The notes beneath the pieces were generated by a model, which was not told the origin of the DNA, searched no databases, and saw only the letters and a program-made list of their open reading frames with translations. The translations under genes were made by a program, and so were the position numbers. A stretch of 64,000 bases of DNA, taken from contig CALODM010000045.1 of the NCBI GenBank assembly GCA_942492125.1, positions 477,785 through 541,784 of the forward strand. The letters are read 5' to 3'. The stretch's first letter is position 1. Every line of letters begins with the position of its first letter. This document shows positions 1-9,526 of this stretch, in pieces. The stretch comes from BCD1 sp942492125. GTDB taxonomy: Bacteria > Bacteroidota > Bacteroidia > Chitinophagales > Saprospiraceae.

Positions 1-1973
1 CTGACATCTTCCATCAAACGCTTTTGTTCCTCCGAAAAAGAACCGGAAATTCTCGCTGCTTCCCACTCACCGATCAGTTCAAGAATCTGATCAGCGTGTT
101 GATTTTTGTCCAAAGAGGCATAATCCACCACAAAAGCATACCCGGCATCAAAAGCCGCGGATCGGGCCAGCATCCATTCGATATCTTCGATACTGGTTTC
201 ATCCGTCATTCGGAACCAGCCAAGCATGCCGGGCATGAGGTTGCGTTTAAAATAAGCCTGGTTTTTAAGCCGATATTCCGTCTGGCTTTCCCGGAATCCG
301 GCATACCAGGGCTCGCCCCAGTTCATGCGGGTGTACATATGCCAGAAGAAATGGGAAGTCCGGCTGGCATCAGCAATGTAATGGGATTTGATATCGTCAT
401 TGATATGGTTGAACCAGGTTTGGGTAAATAGGATTTCGCCGTAATTACCCATGCCTGTTGAGCGATTACCTTCCAGTCCATCGAAAGATATTTGGCGTAA
501 GCCGGTTTCATTGAAAATATTGGCAATATTTTTGGCTATTTCTTTACTCAGGGAAGTTTCTGACAAAAAGACTTTGTAACCGTGATCGATTAGTTTGCTG
601 ATGGTGTCATTGGCCTGGTGTGCCGTTGCTATGGTGCCAAAAGCACCCCTTTCGCAATCCAGGAGTGTCCAGGGTTCGGTTTCTGAAACGGTTCCATAGC
701 GGATGAGCTCGTCGTCGATCTGTACGGTCTTTAGGTTATTGTTTTTAAATTGGTTGAAAAAGTCCGGTGAGGCGATCGGTATTTCTTTTTGATTCTGATC
801 TATGTTCTGTAAAAGGATAGAAGATCCGACTTTTGCCAGCCTTTTATCGGGAACCGGTGTCACATAGGCATCGTTGGTGGTGATGAAATTGGAGAGCGTA
901 TGAATGCCCATTTTTAAACCGGCCGCGGCAGCTTTATCTGCGCAATATTTCAGATCTTCGATGCCTTTTGGAAACCTGTCGGGGTTTAATTCAAAATTCC
1001 CCCAGGTTTTAAAGGGCCCGTCGTGGTAAAGGTATTTTAGTCCTGCCTTTTTGGTGATCTCTATAGCTTTGTCTATGTCGTTTTTGCTGAAATTCATGAT
1101 GATGTAGGCACTGGCAGCTTCCGGAGCTGTTTTGGTCCAGACGCCATCCAGTTCGGGATGGGGTAGTCCTTCGGCTGTTTCAATTTCACCTATAGTCGCC
1201 AATGTTTCGGCTCGTGGCGTTCCAAACAAGGCGATTTTCGAGCCAATTATACCACCATCGTCATAGGCCGGAGCGATGTACCGGTCATGATTGAGATTTT
1301 CAATGAGTCTGTCTTCCGTGCGATTTCGGCAATACGCCTGCAAAGAGCTGCCTTTGTCGGTAGGTTTGGCGGCTTCCACGCGGTACAGCACATAATCCTT
1401 GTCCGGCGTTTCTTGCATGTCCGACAAATCGTCCTGCTTGAAGATATTGATCTGGGGCATGCAGTCGTTGTCTGTCCAGGGGGAGCCTCCGAGGGTTTTG
1501 GGGTTCAACGCCTGTAATCCAAGGGAATAATCCTTTCCCTGAACAACGCCAACTGTTTCGCCGATAACTTCATTGACTGTCGTTTGATAGGGGCCCCAGA
1601 TAACCATATCCACCTCCTCGTTTTTAGTCATTGCCAAAACTTCGAAAGTGATATGTGAGGGGTTAATAGCATATCCGATGGTAGTTGAAAAATCCCTTTC
1701 ATAATACAGTTCAATCTGTTCCTTTTCAGGATAGAAGCTGGCTTTTTGTGGATAATAAATTACTGAATCCACTCGGATGGAGAGGAAGGGAGAGAGGGTA
1801 TCAGTGACGATGTGATTTTTACCATCATTCGCATTGGATAATTCGACAACAAATCCCTGTGCATCAATAACCATTGTGAATTGATCACTGGCAAATTCAA
1901 AGGAACTGTTTTTGGAATTACAGGAAAAAAGCAGGAGGGGGATGAGTAAAATGGTTAGGTGCTTAAATGACAT
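1..1973 (-). CDS. Glycoside-hydrolase-like lipoprotein, truncated by window edge
   Basis: The reading frame runs without a stop from an ATG at 1973 to the window edge, so at least 657 residues are present and the C-terminus is missing. The N-terminus is a lipoprotein signal ending LLLFSC with Cys18, so the protein is probably anchored in the outer membrane. An N-terminal beta-rich part of about 230 residues precedes a probable TIM barrel, with motifs such as GLKYLYHDGPFKTWG, GLKMGIHTLSNF and RQISFDGLEGN that resemble strand ends of clan GH-D-like alpha-glycosidases. I cannot name the family, and the catalytic residues are inferred only. It is the first gene of a divergent pair with the T9SS gene at 2368. 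A role in extracellular polysaccharide breakdown is inferred from the fold and from the other hydrolases in the window. Confidence 0.72.
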   Translation of the reverse strand, partial: MSFKHLTILLIPLLLFSCNSKNSSFEFASDQFTMVIDAQGFVVELSNANDGKNHIVTDTLSPFLSIRVDSVIYYPQKASFYPEKEQIELYYERDFSTTIGYAINPSHITFEVLAMTKNEEVDMVIWGPYQTTVNEVIGETVGVVQGKDYSLGLQALNPKTLGGSPWTDNDCMPQINIFKQDDLSDMQETPDKDYVLYRVEAAKPTDKGSSLQAYCRNRTEDRLIENLNHDRYIAPAYDDGGIIGSKIALFGTPRAETLATIGEIETAEGLPHPELDGVWTKTAPEAASAYIIMNFSKNDIDKAIEITKKAGLKYLYHDGPFKTWGNFELNPDRFPKGIEDLKYCADKAAAAGLKMGIHTLSNFITTNDAYVTPVPDKRLAKVGSSILLQNIDQNQKEIPIASPDFFNQFKNNNLKTVQIDDELIRYGTVSETEPWTLLDCERGAFGTIATAHQANDTISKLIDHGYKVFLSETSLSKEIAKNIANIFNETGLRQISFDGLEGNRSTGMGNYGEILFTQTWFNHINDDIKSHYIADASRTSHFFWHMYTRMNWGEPWYAGFRESQTEYRLKNQAYFKRNLMPGMLGWFRMTDETSIEDIEWMLARSAAFDAGYAFVVDYASLDKNQHADQILELIGEWEAARISGSFSEEQKRLMEDV

Positions 1974-2367
1974 TGGAAATGGTTTGGATTTTATGGTAAT
2001 CATTGGACAACATCAGCGAATTTAACAAAAAGTCTGAAAATGTGATTTTTTGATACTCCTCACAAAACCCTGCCTGTTGACAAAAATCATAGGAACTTGA
2101 TTTAAAAAGTGTTATTATTGATATGCCATCCTCCTGAACACTAAAATTGGGGCATTTTTGATTGACTCCCCCGGTTGAACGTTTTTTTAGACACTATTGC
2201 CCCCCACTATTACACCTTTCTGACATTGTGTCGATCTTCTTATTCTAACGCTATCGGCATTCCCGGTTTTTGGATGTGAGTTTTACTTCTCTTCGCTGTT
2301 TTCTTTTCCTTACCAGGGGAAGGGAAGTAGTTGACTTGTAAACCATTTATTACTAAAAACTTGCCAT
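1974..2367. other. Divergent intergenic region, 394 bp
   Basis: It separates the minus-strand hydrolase from the plus-strand secreted-protein pair, so it should hold promoters for both. I found no convincing TAnnTTTG box, hairpin or small gene. A 90-residue minus-strand frame overlaps the start of the next gene and looks like chance. Confidence 0.5.
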
Positions 2368-2871
2368 ATGAAAAAGCTAATTGTTTTTTGTTTTTGCGGT
2401 CTATTGGCCTACACCATCCGGGGGCAATCCCTGGAACCTTCCCTAATTGGTGTGACCAGCGGAACTGCAGCCGACGCAGAAGTAACTTTGTACTTTTCTG
2501 TAGGGGAAACATTCATTAAATCCCAGTCAACAGCATTTGGATTTATGACAGAAGGTTTTTTACAACCTGAGCTGCAATTCCCAAATGATTTACAAGGAAG
2601 AAATTTATTAAAAGATTTAATGTTGGAAGTTTTTCCCAACCCCGTTTCTAGTCAATTAAGATTACAGTTGAATCGGGTATATGATTCAGATTTTTACGTT
2701 TATGTCCTTGATTTCTCGGGGAAGATTAAATTCATCCGAACTTTTCCTGCCGGTAGTCTGCAAATGGATTTGAATATGACCGGCCTTCCTTCCGGAGTTT
2801 ACCTGGTCAGATTGTATGATTCCTTCAGTGGATTTAGTTTAACCCGTAAAGTACTGAAAGCAGTAAGGTAG
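2368..2871 (+). CDS. Small secreted protein with type IX sorting domain
   Basis: This is a 167-residue protein with an N-terminal signal peptide (residues 1-21, cleavage near RGQS). A short beta-rich segment with the recurring Bacteroidota pattern SVGETF...FMTEGFLQPE follows. The last 75 residues form a type A T9SS C-terminal domain: VFPNPVSSQLRLQL, then LDFSGKI, then LPSGVYLVRLYD. It should be exported by Sec, crossed through the outer membrane by T9SS and anchored at the surface. The gene sits 57 bp before the 815-residue secreted protein on the same strand, so the two are probably co-transcribed. The specific function is unknown. Confidence 0.82.
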   Translation: MKKLIVFCFCGLLAYTIRGQSLEPSLIGVTSGTAADAEVTLYFSVGETFIKSQSTAFGFMTEGFLQPELQFPNDLQGRNLLKDLMLEVFPNPVSSQLRLQLNRVYDSDFYVYVLDFSGKIKFIRTFPAGSLQMDLNMTGLPSGVYLVRLYDSFSGFSLTRKVLKAVR

Positions 2872-2928
2872 TGCCCCGCCGCTACCGACTGCACCTTAAA
2901 TCGATTGTCCAATTAAAAACCAAGAGTT

Positions 2929-5376
2929 ATGAAAAAAATATTTTCAATTTTAGTTAGTTTGTTATGTTTTGTGTTGGTACTCTCAGCACAGAACATCCCG
3001 CAAGGGATTAACTTCCAGGCTGTTGCCCGGGATACTGAAGGTGAAATCCTTGCCAACAGAACCATTAGGTTAAAACTCAGTTTAAAAAGTCAACAACCTT
3101 CGGAACAGATTTTTTATGTTGAAACACATCAGGTGACCACGAATGCTTTTGGGTTGTTCGACCTTGTTATCGGGCAGGGAGATCCTATGGAAGGGGCTTT
3201 TGAAAGAGTACCCTGGAGTACCCGGCACATTATGATGGAAACGGCGATGGATGACCGCGGAGGATCTGAATATAAAGTACTGGCAACAACCAATTTACTG
3301 GCTGTGCCCTATGCATTCCATGCTCAGACAGCTTCCGGATTTGCTGAAGACGTTCCTGAAGAAGAAAGCCTTGAAAAGAGCGACCGACCGGTTCCTTGCC
3401 CTACCAAAACCTGTTATTGTGAGGGAGGATACACAGAGATGAAATTGTTTTATTTCGGGGAAGATAATGTTACTGTTGAAGCATTTAGCGACTACGCAAT
3501 GAATAACCTCTTTCTCACTTTTAATAATGTAATGAGTGGTGACCTGTTAGTCATTGACGGCAGTAGCCTGCCCAATGGAAGACTAGCTTCCAACACCTAT
3601 TTTAAAGTTATTACCGCAAGTGGTGAAGATTGTATAACCAAAATACATTCCAGGTGCCCAACCAATTCGTGGCCTTACGCTAAAGCAGACCAGGAAGTAT
3701 TGGGTAAAACGTTTGGAAATTTCTCCGTTTATTCCCATACGAGCCAGGAAGACAACAATGAGTGTACCATTGATGATATTGAAACAGACTGGCATGTTGG
3801 AGGTAATATTGTTGGGACGGACAATAAAAACCTCGGAACCAGGAATAATGAGGATGTTATTTTTATTACCAATGATATAGCGCGTGGTATCATCAATAAA
3901 GATGGGCAGTTTGGCGTGAAAACACTGGAGCCAAGAGAAGGGGTGGATATGGATGTTAAAGGTATTTTCATTGCCGACAGCATTATTATTCGCGGTGGTC
4001 TTGATGTTGGTGGAAACCTGAAAGTCCATGGAGATTCTGTGATCATTGATCATAACCTCTTCGTTGGCGATACTACTTTTACCAGGGGATTATATGTCAA
4101 GGATAATGTTCCCGATGGCGGACATCTGGCTATTTTTGAAAACACTCATGGGGCAAACGGAGATGGTATTAAGATCAAGATCAATACCAACCAGGCTAAC
4201 AACGGCAACGACTTTGTTTCTTTCTGGGATAATTCAGGAATGCGGGGCCGTATTGAAGGACAAACTAATGGAGAATTGGCTACCGATCCCGAATATATAG
4301 TTAATACCGTTATTCTGGCGGCCGAAGTAACTATGGCGACTGCAGAGTTAGGCATGGCTACGGCAGATGTTGTTGCAGCAGCTGCCTCCACAACAGCCTG
4401 TATTGGCCTTGGAGCCTGTGAAACGGTTCCTATTCCCTCCCTGATTACAGCTTCTGTAGCTAACGAACTTGTAGCCGTAGGCAATGAAGCGGTAGCTATT
4501 GCTAACCTGGCAGCCTATGAAGCTTTTGCGTTTGATAATTTAGGGGTCACTTATGAATCCGGAGCTGGTGACTATGCCGAATGGCTGGAAAGAAGTAATC
4601 CTGCTGAAAAAATGATTCCTGGGGATATTGTCGGTGTTTTCGGGGGCAAGATCTCCAAGAAAACTCAAGGTGCTGACAATTTCATGGTGGTGTCTTTCAA
4701 TCCTATTGTTTTGGGAAATATGCCAAAATCTGACAGGGAAACGCTGTATGAAAAAGTCGGATTCATGGGTCAAGTACCCGTTAAAGTTAAAGGGCAAGTA
4801 CAAATGGGTGATTACATTTTACCTTCCGGACAAAATGATGGGTTTGGTATTGGTGTAAACCCGGAAAAGATGAAGGCCGATGATTACGGAAGGATCGTCG
4901 GAGTGGCCTGGAGCAATAATCCAAAGAATATTGCCGGGGTAATAAAGATGGCGATTGGAATCAATAAAAATGATGTGGCTCGCACAGTGGTGCAGCAGCA
5001 AAAGGAAATCCAGGAACTTAAGGATCAATTAAAGACTGCCGAAATGAACTTCGAAACGCTGTCTTCAAAAATGGAAGGTTTAACTGATCGTCTGGACGCT
5101 CTTGAAATGAGAACGCCTGTTTCTGATAGTATCATGAGAACTGCCACAGCAGAAGAATTACATTCCTACACTATTACACGTGAGCAAATCGAATCATCCT
5201 TTGAGTTGTTACGAAACAATTTAATTGATCAGGGTATTGATTTGGAAAATAATCCTGCTTATGGCAAGATATTTTCTGATCAAGAATATCGCGAGCAACT
5301 GATCGATCAAATATTGTCCAGATTTGAAAAGGAAAGAAGCTTGATGATTGATATAGATAAAAAGGAAGGATTCTGA
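2929..5376 (+). CDS. Secreted tail-fibre-like protein with peptidase G2/IMC-like C-terminal domain
   Basis: This 815-residue protein has a signal peptide (residues 1-20, ending LSAQ). Residues 21-135 form the QGINFQAVARDTEGEIL domain common at the start of Bacteroidota tail-fibre-like proteins. A long beta-rich region follows, then an Ala/Val-rich helical stretch (about 455-535). Near 545-670 a domain beginning GAGDYAEWLERS and containing PGDIVGVF and GFMGQVPVKVKG resembles the self-cleaving intramolecular chaperone (peptidase G2) of phage fibres and endosialidases. A coiled coil follows (about 680-735). No T9SS sorting domain is visible, so export may depend on the upstream partner. A trimeric surface fibre is plausible but inferred. 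Confidence 0.72.
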   Translation: MKKIFSILVSLLCFVLVLSAQNIPQGINFQAVARDTEGEILANRTIRLKLSLKSQQPSEQIFYVETHQVTTNAFGLFDLVIGQGDPMEGAFERVPWSTRHIMMETAMDDRGGSEYKVLATTNLLAVPYAFHAQTASGFAEDVPEEESLEKSDRPVPCPTKTCYCEGGYTEMKLFYFGEDNVTVEAFSDYAMNNLFLTFNNVMSGDLLVIDGSSLPNGRLASNTYFKVITASGEDCITKIHSRCPTNSWPYAKADQEVLGKTFGNFSVYSHTSQEDNNECTIDDIETDWHVGGNIVGTDNKNLGTRNNEDVIFITNDIARGIINKDGQFGVKTLEPREGVDMDVKGIFIADSIIIRGGLDVGGNLKVHGDSVIIDHNLFVGDTTFTRGLYVKDNVPDGGHLAIFENTHGANGDGIKIKINTNQANNGNDFVSFWDNSGMRGRIEGQTNGELATDPEYIVNTVILAAEVTMATAELGMATADVVAAAASTTACIGLGACETVPIPSLITASVANELVAVGNEAVAIANLAAYEAFAFDNLGVTYESGAGDYAEWLERSNPAEKMIPGDIVGVFGGKISKKTQGADNFMVVSFNPIVLGNMPKSDRETLYEKVGFMGQVPVKVKGQVQMGDYILPSGQNDGFGIGVNPEKMKADDYGRIVGVAWSNNPKNIAGVIKMAIGINKNDVARTVVQQQKEIQELKDQLKTAEMNFETLSSKMEGLTDRLDALEMRTPVSDSIMRTATAEELHSYTITREQIESSFELLRNNLIDQGIDLENNPAYGKIFSDQEYREQLIDQILSRFEKERSLMIDIDKKEGF

Positions 5377-5402
5377 TTTAAGAAACCTTGATTTTTAAAC
5401 GT

Positions 5403-5449
5403 GAGCACCCCTGATTTTTAGCCAAGGCTTTAATCAGGGGTGCTCTTTT
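5403..5449 (+). terminator. Rho-independent terminator after the tail-fibre-like gene
   Basis: A 14-bp perfect stem (GAGCACCCCTGATT at 5403-5416, complement at 5432-5445) is followed by TTTT, 27 bp past the stop codon. It also separates the convergent helicase gene. Confidence 0.85.
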
Positions 5450-5500
5450 AGGATAGGGGAATTTACTGTACTAGTCTAACAATTGTTTAATCTTACCGTA

Positions 5501-6784
5501 CTAGTTCGTTTTGCCGGAATCACTACTTCTCTTCCCTCTATAGTTATTCCTTCTGCGATTATTAGGCCCACCGGGTCTGTTTTGTGGTTTTCTGCGCGGC
5601 GGTCTGGGTGATTGGTGTTTTGGTTTAGGTGTTTCCGTCGTTCCGTCATCTGGAAAAGGATGGTTATCGATCACGGCAATTTTTTGTTTGATCAGTTTTT
5701 GAATGTCCTTGAGGCAGGTCATTTCATCTTGCGCACAAAAAGAAATGGCAATACCGCTGGCCTTGGCCCTGCCTGTTCTGCCGATTCGGTGAACATAGGT
5801 TTCCGGGACATTGGGCAGGTCATAATTGATCACCAACGCCAGTTCATCAACATCAATTCCCCGGGCAGCGATATCTGTGGCCACAAGGACTTTAATCTTA
5901 CCGTCTTTGAAATCCCCCAGTGCCTTTTGACGGGCATTTTGTGATTTATTGCCGTGAATGGCAGCCGCATTGATCCCGGCTTTGACCAGTTTTCTGACAA
6001 TTTTATCGGAGCCATGTTTGGTCCTGGAAAAAACCAGCGTAGAATCTGCTGTTTCTGTTTTCAACAAGTGGGTCAATAAATTGATCTTGTCCTGTTTGGA
6101 AACATAATAGAGCGCTTGTTCTACTTTTTCAGCAGTAGCTTGTTCGGGTTTGACGCTTACCTTCTCAGGGTTCCCAAGAATCTTTTTGGACAGGTTTACG
6201 ATATCCGGTGGCATGGTAGCTGAAAAGAATAAAGATTGCCTTTTGGCCGGCAACAAAGCGATGATTTTTCGAATATCGTGGATGAACCCCATGTCCAGCA
6301 TGTGATCAGCTTCGTCCAGGACAGAGTATTTTACATGTTCCAATGAAATGATCTTTTGGCTGATAAGGTCGAGTAAACGACCTGGGGTAGCGATAAGTAT
6401 GTCGACACCTTTTTTGATTTGTTCAACTTGCCTTCCTTGTTTAACACCTCCGAATATGACGGCATTACGCAAGCCTGTAAACCTGCCATAAGCCGTAAAA
6501 CTATCGGCGATCTGTATAGCCAGCTCCCTTGTAGGGGTAACGATCAGAGCCTGAATTTTTCCAGGTCCTTTATGATTCCGGGAATTGTCAAGATAGATAT
6601 GTTGAAGGATCGGGACGGCAAAAGCTGCCGTTTTTCCTGTGCCTGTCTGTGCGCATCCGAGTAAATCTCTGCCTTTTAAAAGGGTTGGAATGGCTTGTTC
6701 CTGGATTTGTGTAGGGTGTGTGTAACCTTCGTTTTTCAGGGCTTTCAGTATGGGATCAATTATCCCTAATTCTTTGAATGTCAT
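5501..6784 (-). CDS. DEAD-box ATP-dependent RNA helicase, RhlE-like
   Basis: This 427-residue protein carries the full motif set: Q motif GYTHPTQIQEQAIP (20-33), motif I AQTGTGKT (45-52), PTRELA, motif II DEAD in VLDEADHMLDMGF, motif III SAT, and motif VI HRIGRTGRA. The C-terminal tail of about 50 residues is rich in Arg, Gly, Asn and Pro, typical of RhlE/CsdA-type helicases that unwind RNA during ribosome assembly or cold adaptation. It stands alone, facing the T9SS pair convergently, with a promoter-like box at 6809-6816. Subfamily assignment (RhlE versus CsdA or DbpA) rests on length and tail composition only. Confidence 0.93.
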   Translation of the reverse strand: MTFKELGIIDPILKALKNEGYTHPTQIQEQAIPTLLKGRDLLGCAQTGTGKTAAFAVPILQHIYLDNSRNHKGPGKIQALIVTPTRELAIQIADSFTAYGRFTGLRNAVIFGGVKQGRQVEQIKKGVDILIATPGRLLDLISQKIISLEHVKYSVLDEADHMLDMGFIHDIRKIIALLPAKRQSLFFSATMPPDIVNLSKKILGNPEKVSVKPEQATAEKVEQALYYVSKQDKINLLTHLLKTETADSTLVFSRTKHGSDKIVRKLVKAGINAAAIHGNKSQNARQKALGDFKDGKIKVLVATDIAARGIDVDELALVINYDLPNVPETYVHRIGRTGRAKASGIAISFCAQDEMTCLKDIQKLIKQKIAVIDNHPFPDDGTTETPKPKHQSPRPPRRKPQNRPGGPNNRRRNNYRGKRSSDSGKTN

Positions 6785-7152
6785 TTAATTAATATAAGTA
6801 AAAGAAGACAAAGGTAACCTAATTATCCGTAATAGTACCTTTTTATCTTTTTTCCAGGATTTTAATTATTCAGGCTATTCGCGGTTTTGTGTCCACAGTC
6901 GGAGAATTTACCATACAATCTCTGAGGATTTTTTTTAGCATTATCTCCTGAAGTGTCGCATGTCCTCTTTCGGAAGATTAGGGCAGGGAAGAAGGTTTTA
7001 GGATGATCATTGTTGATTTTAAAATTCAAAAACAATCATTTACTTCCACAGATTGCCTATACTGGGTTCTTCCCCGCAATTCATGCAGGGGAAACGGTGC
7101 GGGGCAAGCATTGCAGGGAGATTTCACTTCGTTCAACATTCACCGGAAATCC
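6785..7152. other. Intergenic region, 368 bp
   Basis: The left part holds the helicase promoter. The rest lies downstream of the aldo/keto reductase. No RNA gene or small coding frame is convincing; two overlapping plus-strand frames near 7003-7312 run into the reductase gene and look like shadows. Confidence 0.45.
6809..6816 (-). promoter_or_regulatory. Bacteroidota -7 box before the helicase
   Basis: On the minus strand the sequence reads TACCTTTG, a perfect TAnnTTTG match, about 25 bp before the ATG at 6784. No clear -33 TTTG is visible, so this is a candidate only. Confidence 0.45.
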
Positions 7153-8055
7153 TCACGGCATAGGTTCACCGCGGGAAGCGATAAAAATGCGGAACCACTG
7201 CTCCAGGCTCATGTCGATATCGAATGATGCCACAGCTGATCTGATGCGATCGATTTTCCCGGTTCCAAGAACGGGCATTATGTTTGCCGGATGTTTGAGT
7301 AACCAGGCATAGACGATTTTGTCCCTGTTGTCAACGCCTAATTCTTCGCGAATCGCCCGGATCTCTTTACAGACACGTCTTCCCTTATCATCTGTCGGGC
7401 TGAGAATACTGCCGCCAGCCAATGGGGACCAGGCCATGGGCTTAATGCCTTTTCTTTGGAAAAAATCCAGGTTGTCATTCTCAAAATGTTCCAGGCAATA
7501 GGGAGAGATCTCCACCTGGTTGGTAACCAGGGGTTCGTCGGTGAAAGCCTCCAGGGTTTCAAATTGCTGAATATTGAAATTGGAAACCCCGAAATGTAAA
7601 ACTTTGCCACTTTCTTTTAAATGCCGGAAAGCCCTGGCCGCTTCTTCCGGGTTGAAAAAGGGAGATGGTCGGTGTAACAACAGCAGATCGATGCGGTCCG
7701 TACCCAGTTTTTTCAGGGATTGTTCTGCTGAGAAAACGATGTGGTCGTAACTGTAATCGTAATGTCCGACCGTCCTTTCAGGATATTTGTCCGACAGCAT
7801 TTTAATGCCGCATTTGGTGATGATCTCTATGTCATCCCGCAGGGATCTTTTTAATCTTAAAGCCTTGCCAAACTTTTTTTCACATGCATAATTTCCATAA
7901 ATATCCGCTGTGTCAAAGGAGGTAATCCCAAGCTCCAGCGTTTGTTCCGTCATTTCCAACAGCTCCAGGTCTGTCATGTCCCAATCCATGATCCTCCAAT
8001 GGCCGTGGATCATTCGGGAAAGGCTAAAATCCTTGGTAAGTTGTATTTTTTGCAT
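7153..8055 (-). CDS. Aldo/keto reductase (YdhF-like)
   Basis: This 300-residue NAD(P)H-dependent oxidoreductase of the AKR family is expected to reduce aldehydes or ketones in the cytoplasm. The catalytic tetrad is visible: Asp and Tyr in FDTADIYGNYACEKKFG, Lys in IEIITKCGIK and His in DLLLLHRPSPF. FGVSNFNIQQFE and the C-terminal PVLGTGKIDRIRSA match the cofactor-binding end of YdhF-type enzymes. The physiological substrate cannot be read from the sequence. It lies 43 bp downstream of the GH47 gene and may be co-transcribed with it. Confidence 0.9.
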   Translation of the reverse strand: MQKIQLTKDFSLSRMIHGHWRIMDWDMTDLELLEMTEQTLELGITSFDTADIYGNYACEKKFGKALRLKRSLRDDIEIITKCGIKMLSDKYPERTVGHYDYSYDHIVFSAEQSLKKLGTDRIDLLLLHRPSPFFNPEEAARAFRHLKESGKVLHFGVSNFNIQQFETLEAFTDEPLVTNQVEISPYCLEHFENDNLDFFQRKGIKPMAWSPLAGGSILSPTDDKGRRVCKEIRAIREELGVDNRDKIVYAWLLKHPANIMPVLGTGKIDRIRSAVASFDIDMSLEQWFRIFIASRGEPMP

Positions 8056-8098
8056 AATCTGGTTGGTGGTTGGTGGTTATTTTGGCGTCTTTATGTCA

Positions 8099-9520
8099 TC
8101 AAAAACCCAATCGCTTTTGTGCTTCTTTTCCGTCGAAGTTTTCTCTTCGGAACTGATGAGCCTCCGTATTGAATAAATGCTCATCAAAAAACACAGGATT
8201 TTGGTAATGTGTGAATGTAAGATACAGGTATTTTAAGGTTTCTGCAAAGAAAAAAGTAGGCATGTAATCCCGTTTCTCCATGGTTTCGACATTCTCAACA
8301 GAAGTAAAGGCAACATCTGTCCTGCAGTGTTCTTTGATGTCCGACCAATATTGTTTATTCATGTTGAAATAGGTACTGTCGCCGGTAAGGTGATACAGAT
8401 AGTAAGCAGATTCCGTGATCTCCGGATTGAGGTCATAAACCGGGTAATTAGGGGTGTCTTTTTTATAATCGTAAACCATCGGTTCCAGTCCGTATTTGTT
8501 CCACAACCAGTCCCATGTTTTCTGGTGTTTTCTGGCCCGTTCGATATCTCCGGATAAAGCCATTAGAGCTGGGAAAAAAGCATCGTAGAGGGTGACGATG
8601 GTGTTCAACTGTTCTCCCGTATTCATATACACGCGGGCGTACCAAAGGTTGCCCTGGTAAGTATGGCTGAGATACATGTGGACGGCAGGAATACTCGCAT
8701 CCCATATTTCTTTTAACTCGGGATCGCCGAACATCAGGTAGCTTTTGTAAAGGTATTCGTAATAGGAATCTACCCCGGCACAGATATGACTGACACGGGA
8801 TACCCATTCCCCGGTTTCCACATCAATGATATCACCGATAAGGCCGATGTCGGAGCGTCTGTCGAAGATGGCTTTTGTAGCTTTTTTTCCGGCCTGGTAG
8901 TATTTTGGATCCTTGGTGTAATAGCTCAGGATACCCATCTCAAAGGTATACGTTCCTGCTTCTGCGACATTTACGGTGTCTCCGCTGGCCATGCCGGTTC
9001 TCAGGTTCACCCAATATTTGGGGATGCCTGTAGGGGTGTCAAAGGCAGGCATCATCCGATCGGCAAAATCCACGGTCTTTTCCAGGACTTTTGGATTGCC
9101 GGACAATTCGTACATGGCCAGCAGTCCCCCAAGGATGCGGATGTTTACTTCGAAAATCTTGGCATTTATATCGATGTCAAAATTCAGGGAATCAACGACG
9201 TAGTTTTCAATTTCAGCGGCTTCTTCATCGAATCCCATGAGCCGCAGGGTACTGTAAGCATCAATAGGGGAAATATACAATGGTTCCTCATACCAGTCTT
9301 TATAAGATTTGGACAGTGGGGTAAGCACATCATGTCCCCAGGCATATTTTTTGTATGCCTGCCATGTGCGATAGGTCTCGTCCTTTACGTCCTTGGCCAA
9401 AATATCGGCTTCCGCCGTATTGAGTGGCGTCAAATGTGATCTGTCAGCAGGACTTTCTTTTTCTTTAGTTGAGCAGGACGCTAAAATCAGAAGCAATAAA
9501 AAAGGTAGTAATTTTTTCAT
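8099..9520 (-). CDS. GH47-like (alpha/alpha)7-barrel alpha-mannosidase lipoprotein
   Basis: The N-terminus is a lipoprotein signal ending LASC (Cys16 from the preferred ATG). The body matches class I alpha-1,2-mannosidases: RTWQAYKKYAWGHDVLTPL, then SPIDAYSTLRLMGF, then FEVNIRILGGLLAMYELSG, a GIPKYWVNL loop, and ITESAYYLYHLTGDSTYF near the end. This order is that of family GH47, which trims mannose in eukaryotic glycoprotein processing and is uncommon in bacteria. I place the start at 9520 (MKKLLPF), not 9526, because a perfect hairpin abuts the first ATG. The likely role is periplasmic or surface degradation of mannose-containing glycans; substrate is inferred. Confidence 0.85.
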   Translation of the reverse strand: MKKLLPFLLLLILASCSTKEKESPADRSHLTPLNTAEADILAKDVKDETYRTWQAYKKYAWGHDVLTPLSKSYKDWYEEPLYISPIDAYSTLRLMGFDEEAAEIENYVVDSLNFDIDINAKIFEVNIRILGGLLAMYELSGNPKVLEKTVDFADRMMPAFDTPTGIPKYWVNLRTGMASGDTVNVAEAGTYTFEMGILSYYTKDPKYYQAGKKATKAIFDRRSDIGLIGDIIDVETGEWVSRVSHICAGVDSYYEYLYKSYLMFGDPELKEIWDASIPAVHMYLSHTYQGNLWYARVYMNTGEQLNTIVTLYDAFFPALMALSGDIERARKHQKTWDWLWNKYGLEPMVYDYKKDTPNYPVYDLNPEITESAYYLYHLTGDSTYFNMNKQYWSDIKEHCRTDVAFTSVENVETMEKRDYMPTFFFAETLKYLYLTFTHYQNPVFFDEHLFNTEAHQFRRENFDGKEAQKRLGF

Positions 9521-9526
9521 ATTCAT

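Noticed and set aside
8786..9439. Plus-strand 217-residue open frame inside the GH47 gene
   Set aside because: It lies wholly within a gene with clear family motifs on the other strand, lacks a recognisable domain and has no promoter or neighbour support.
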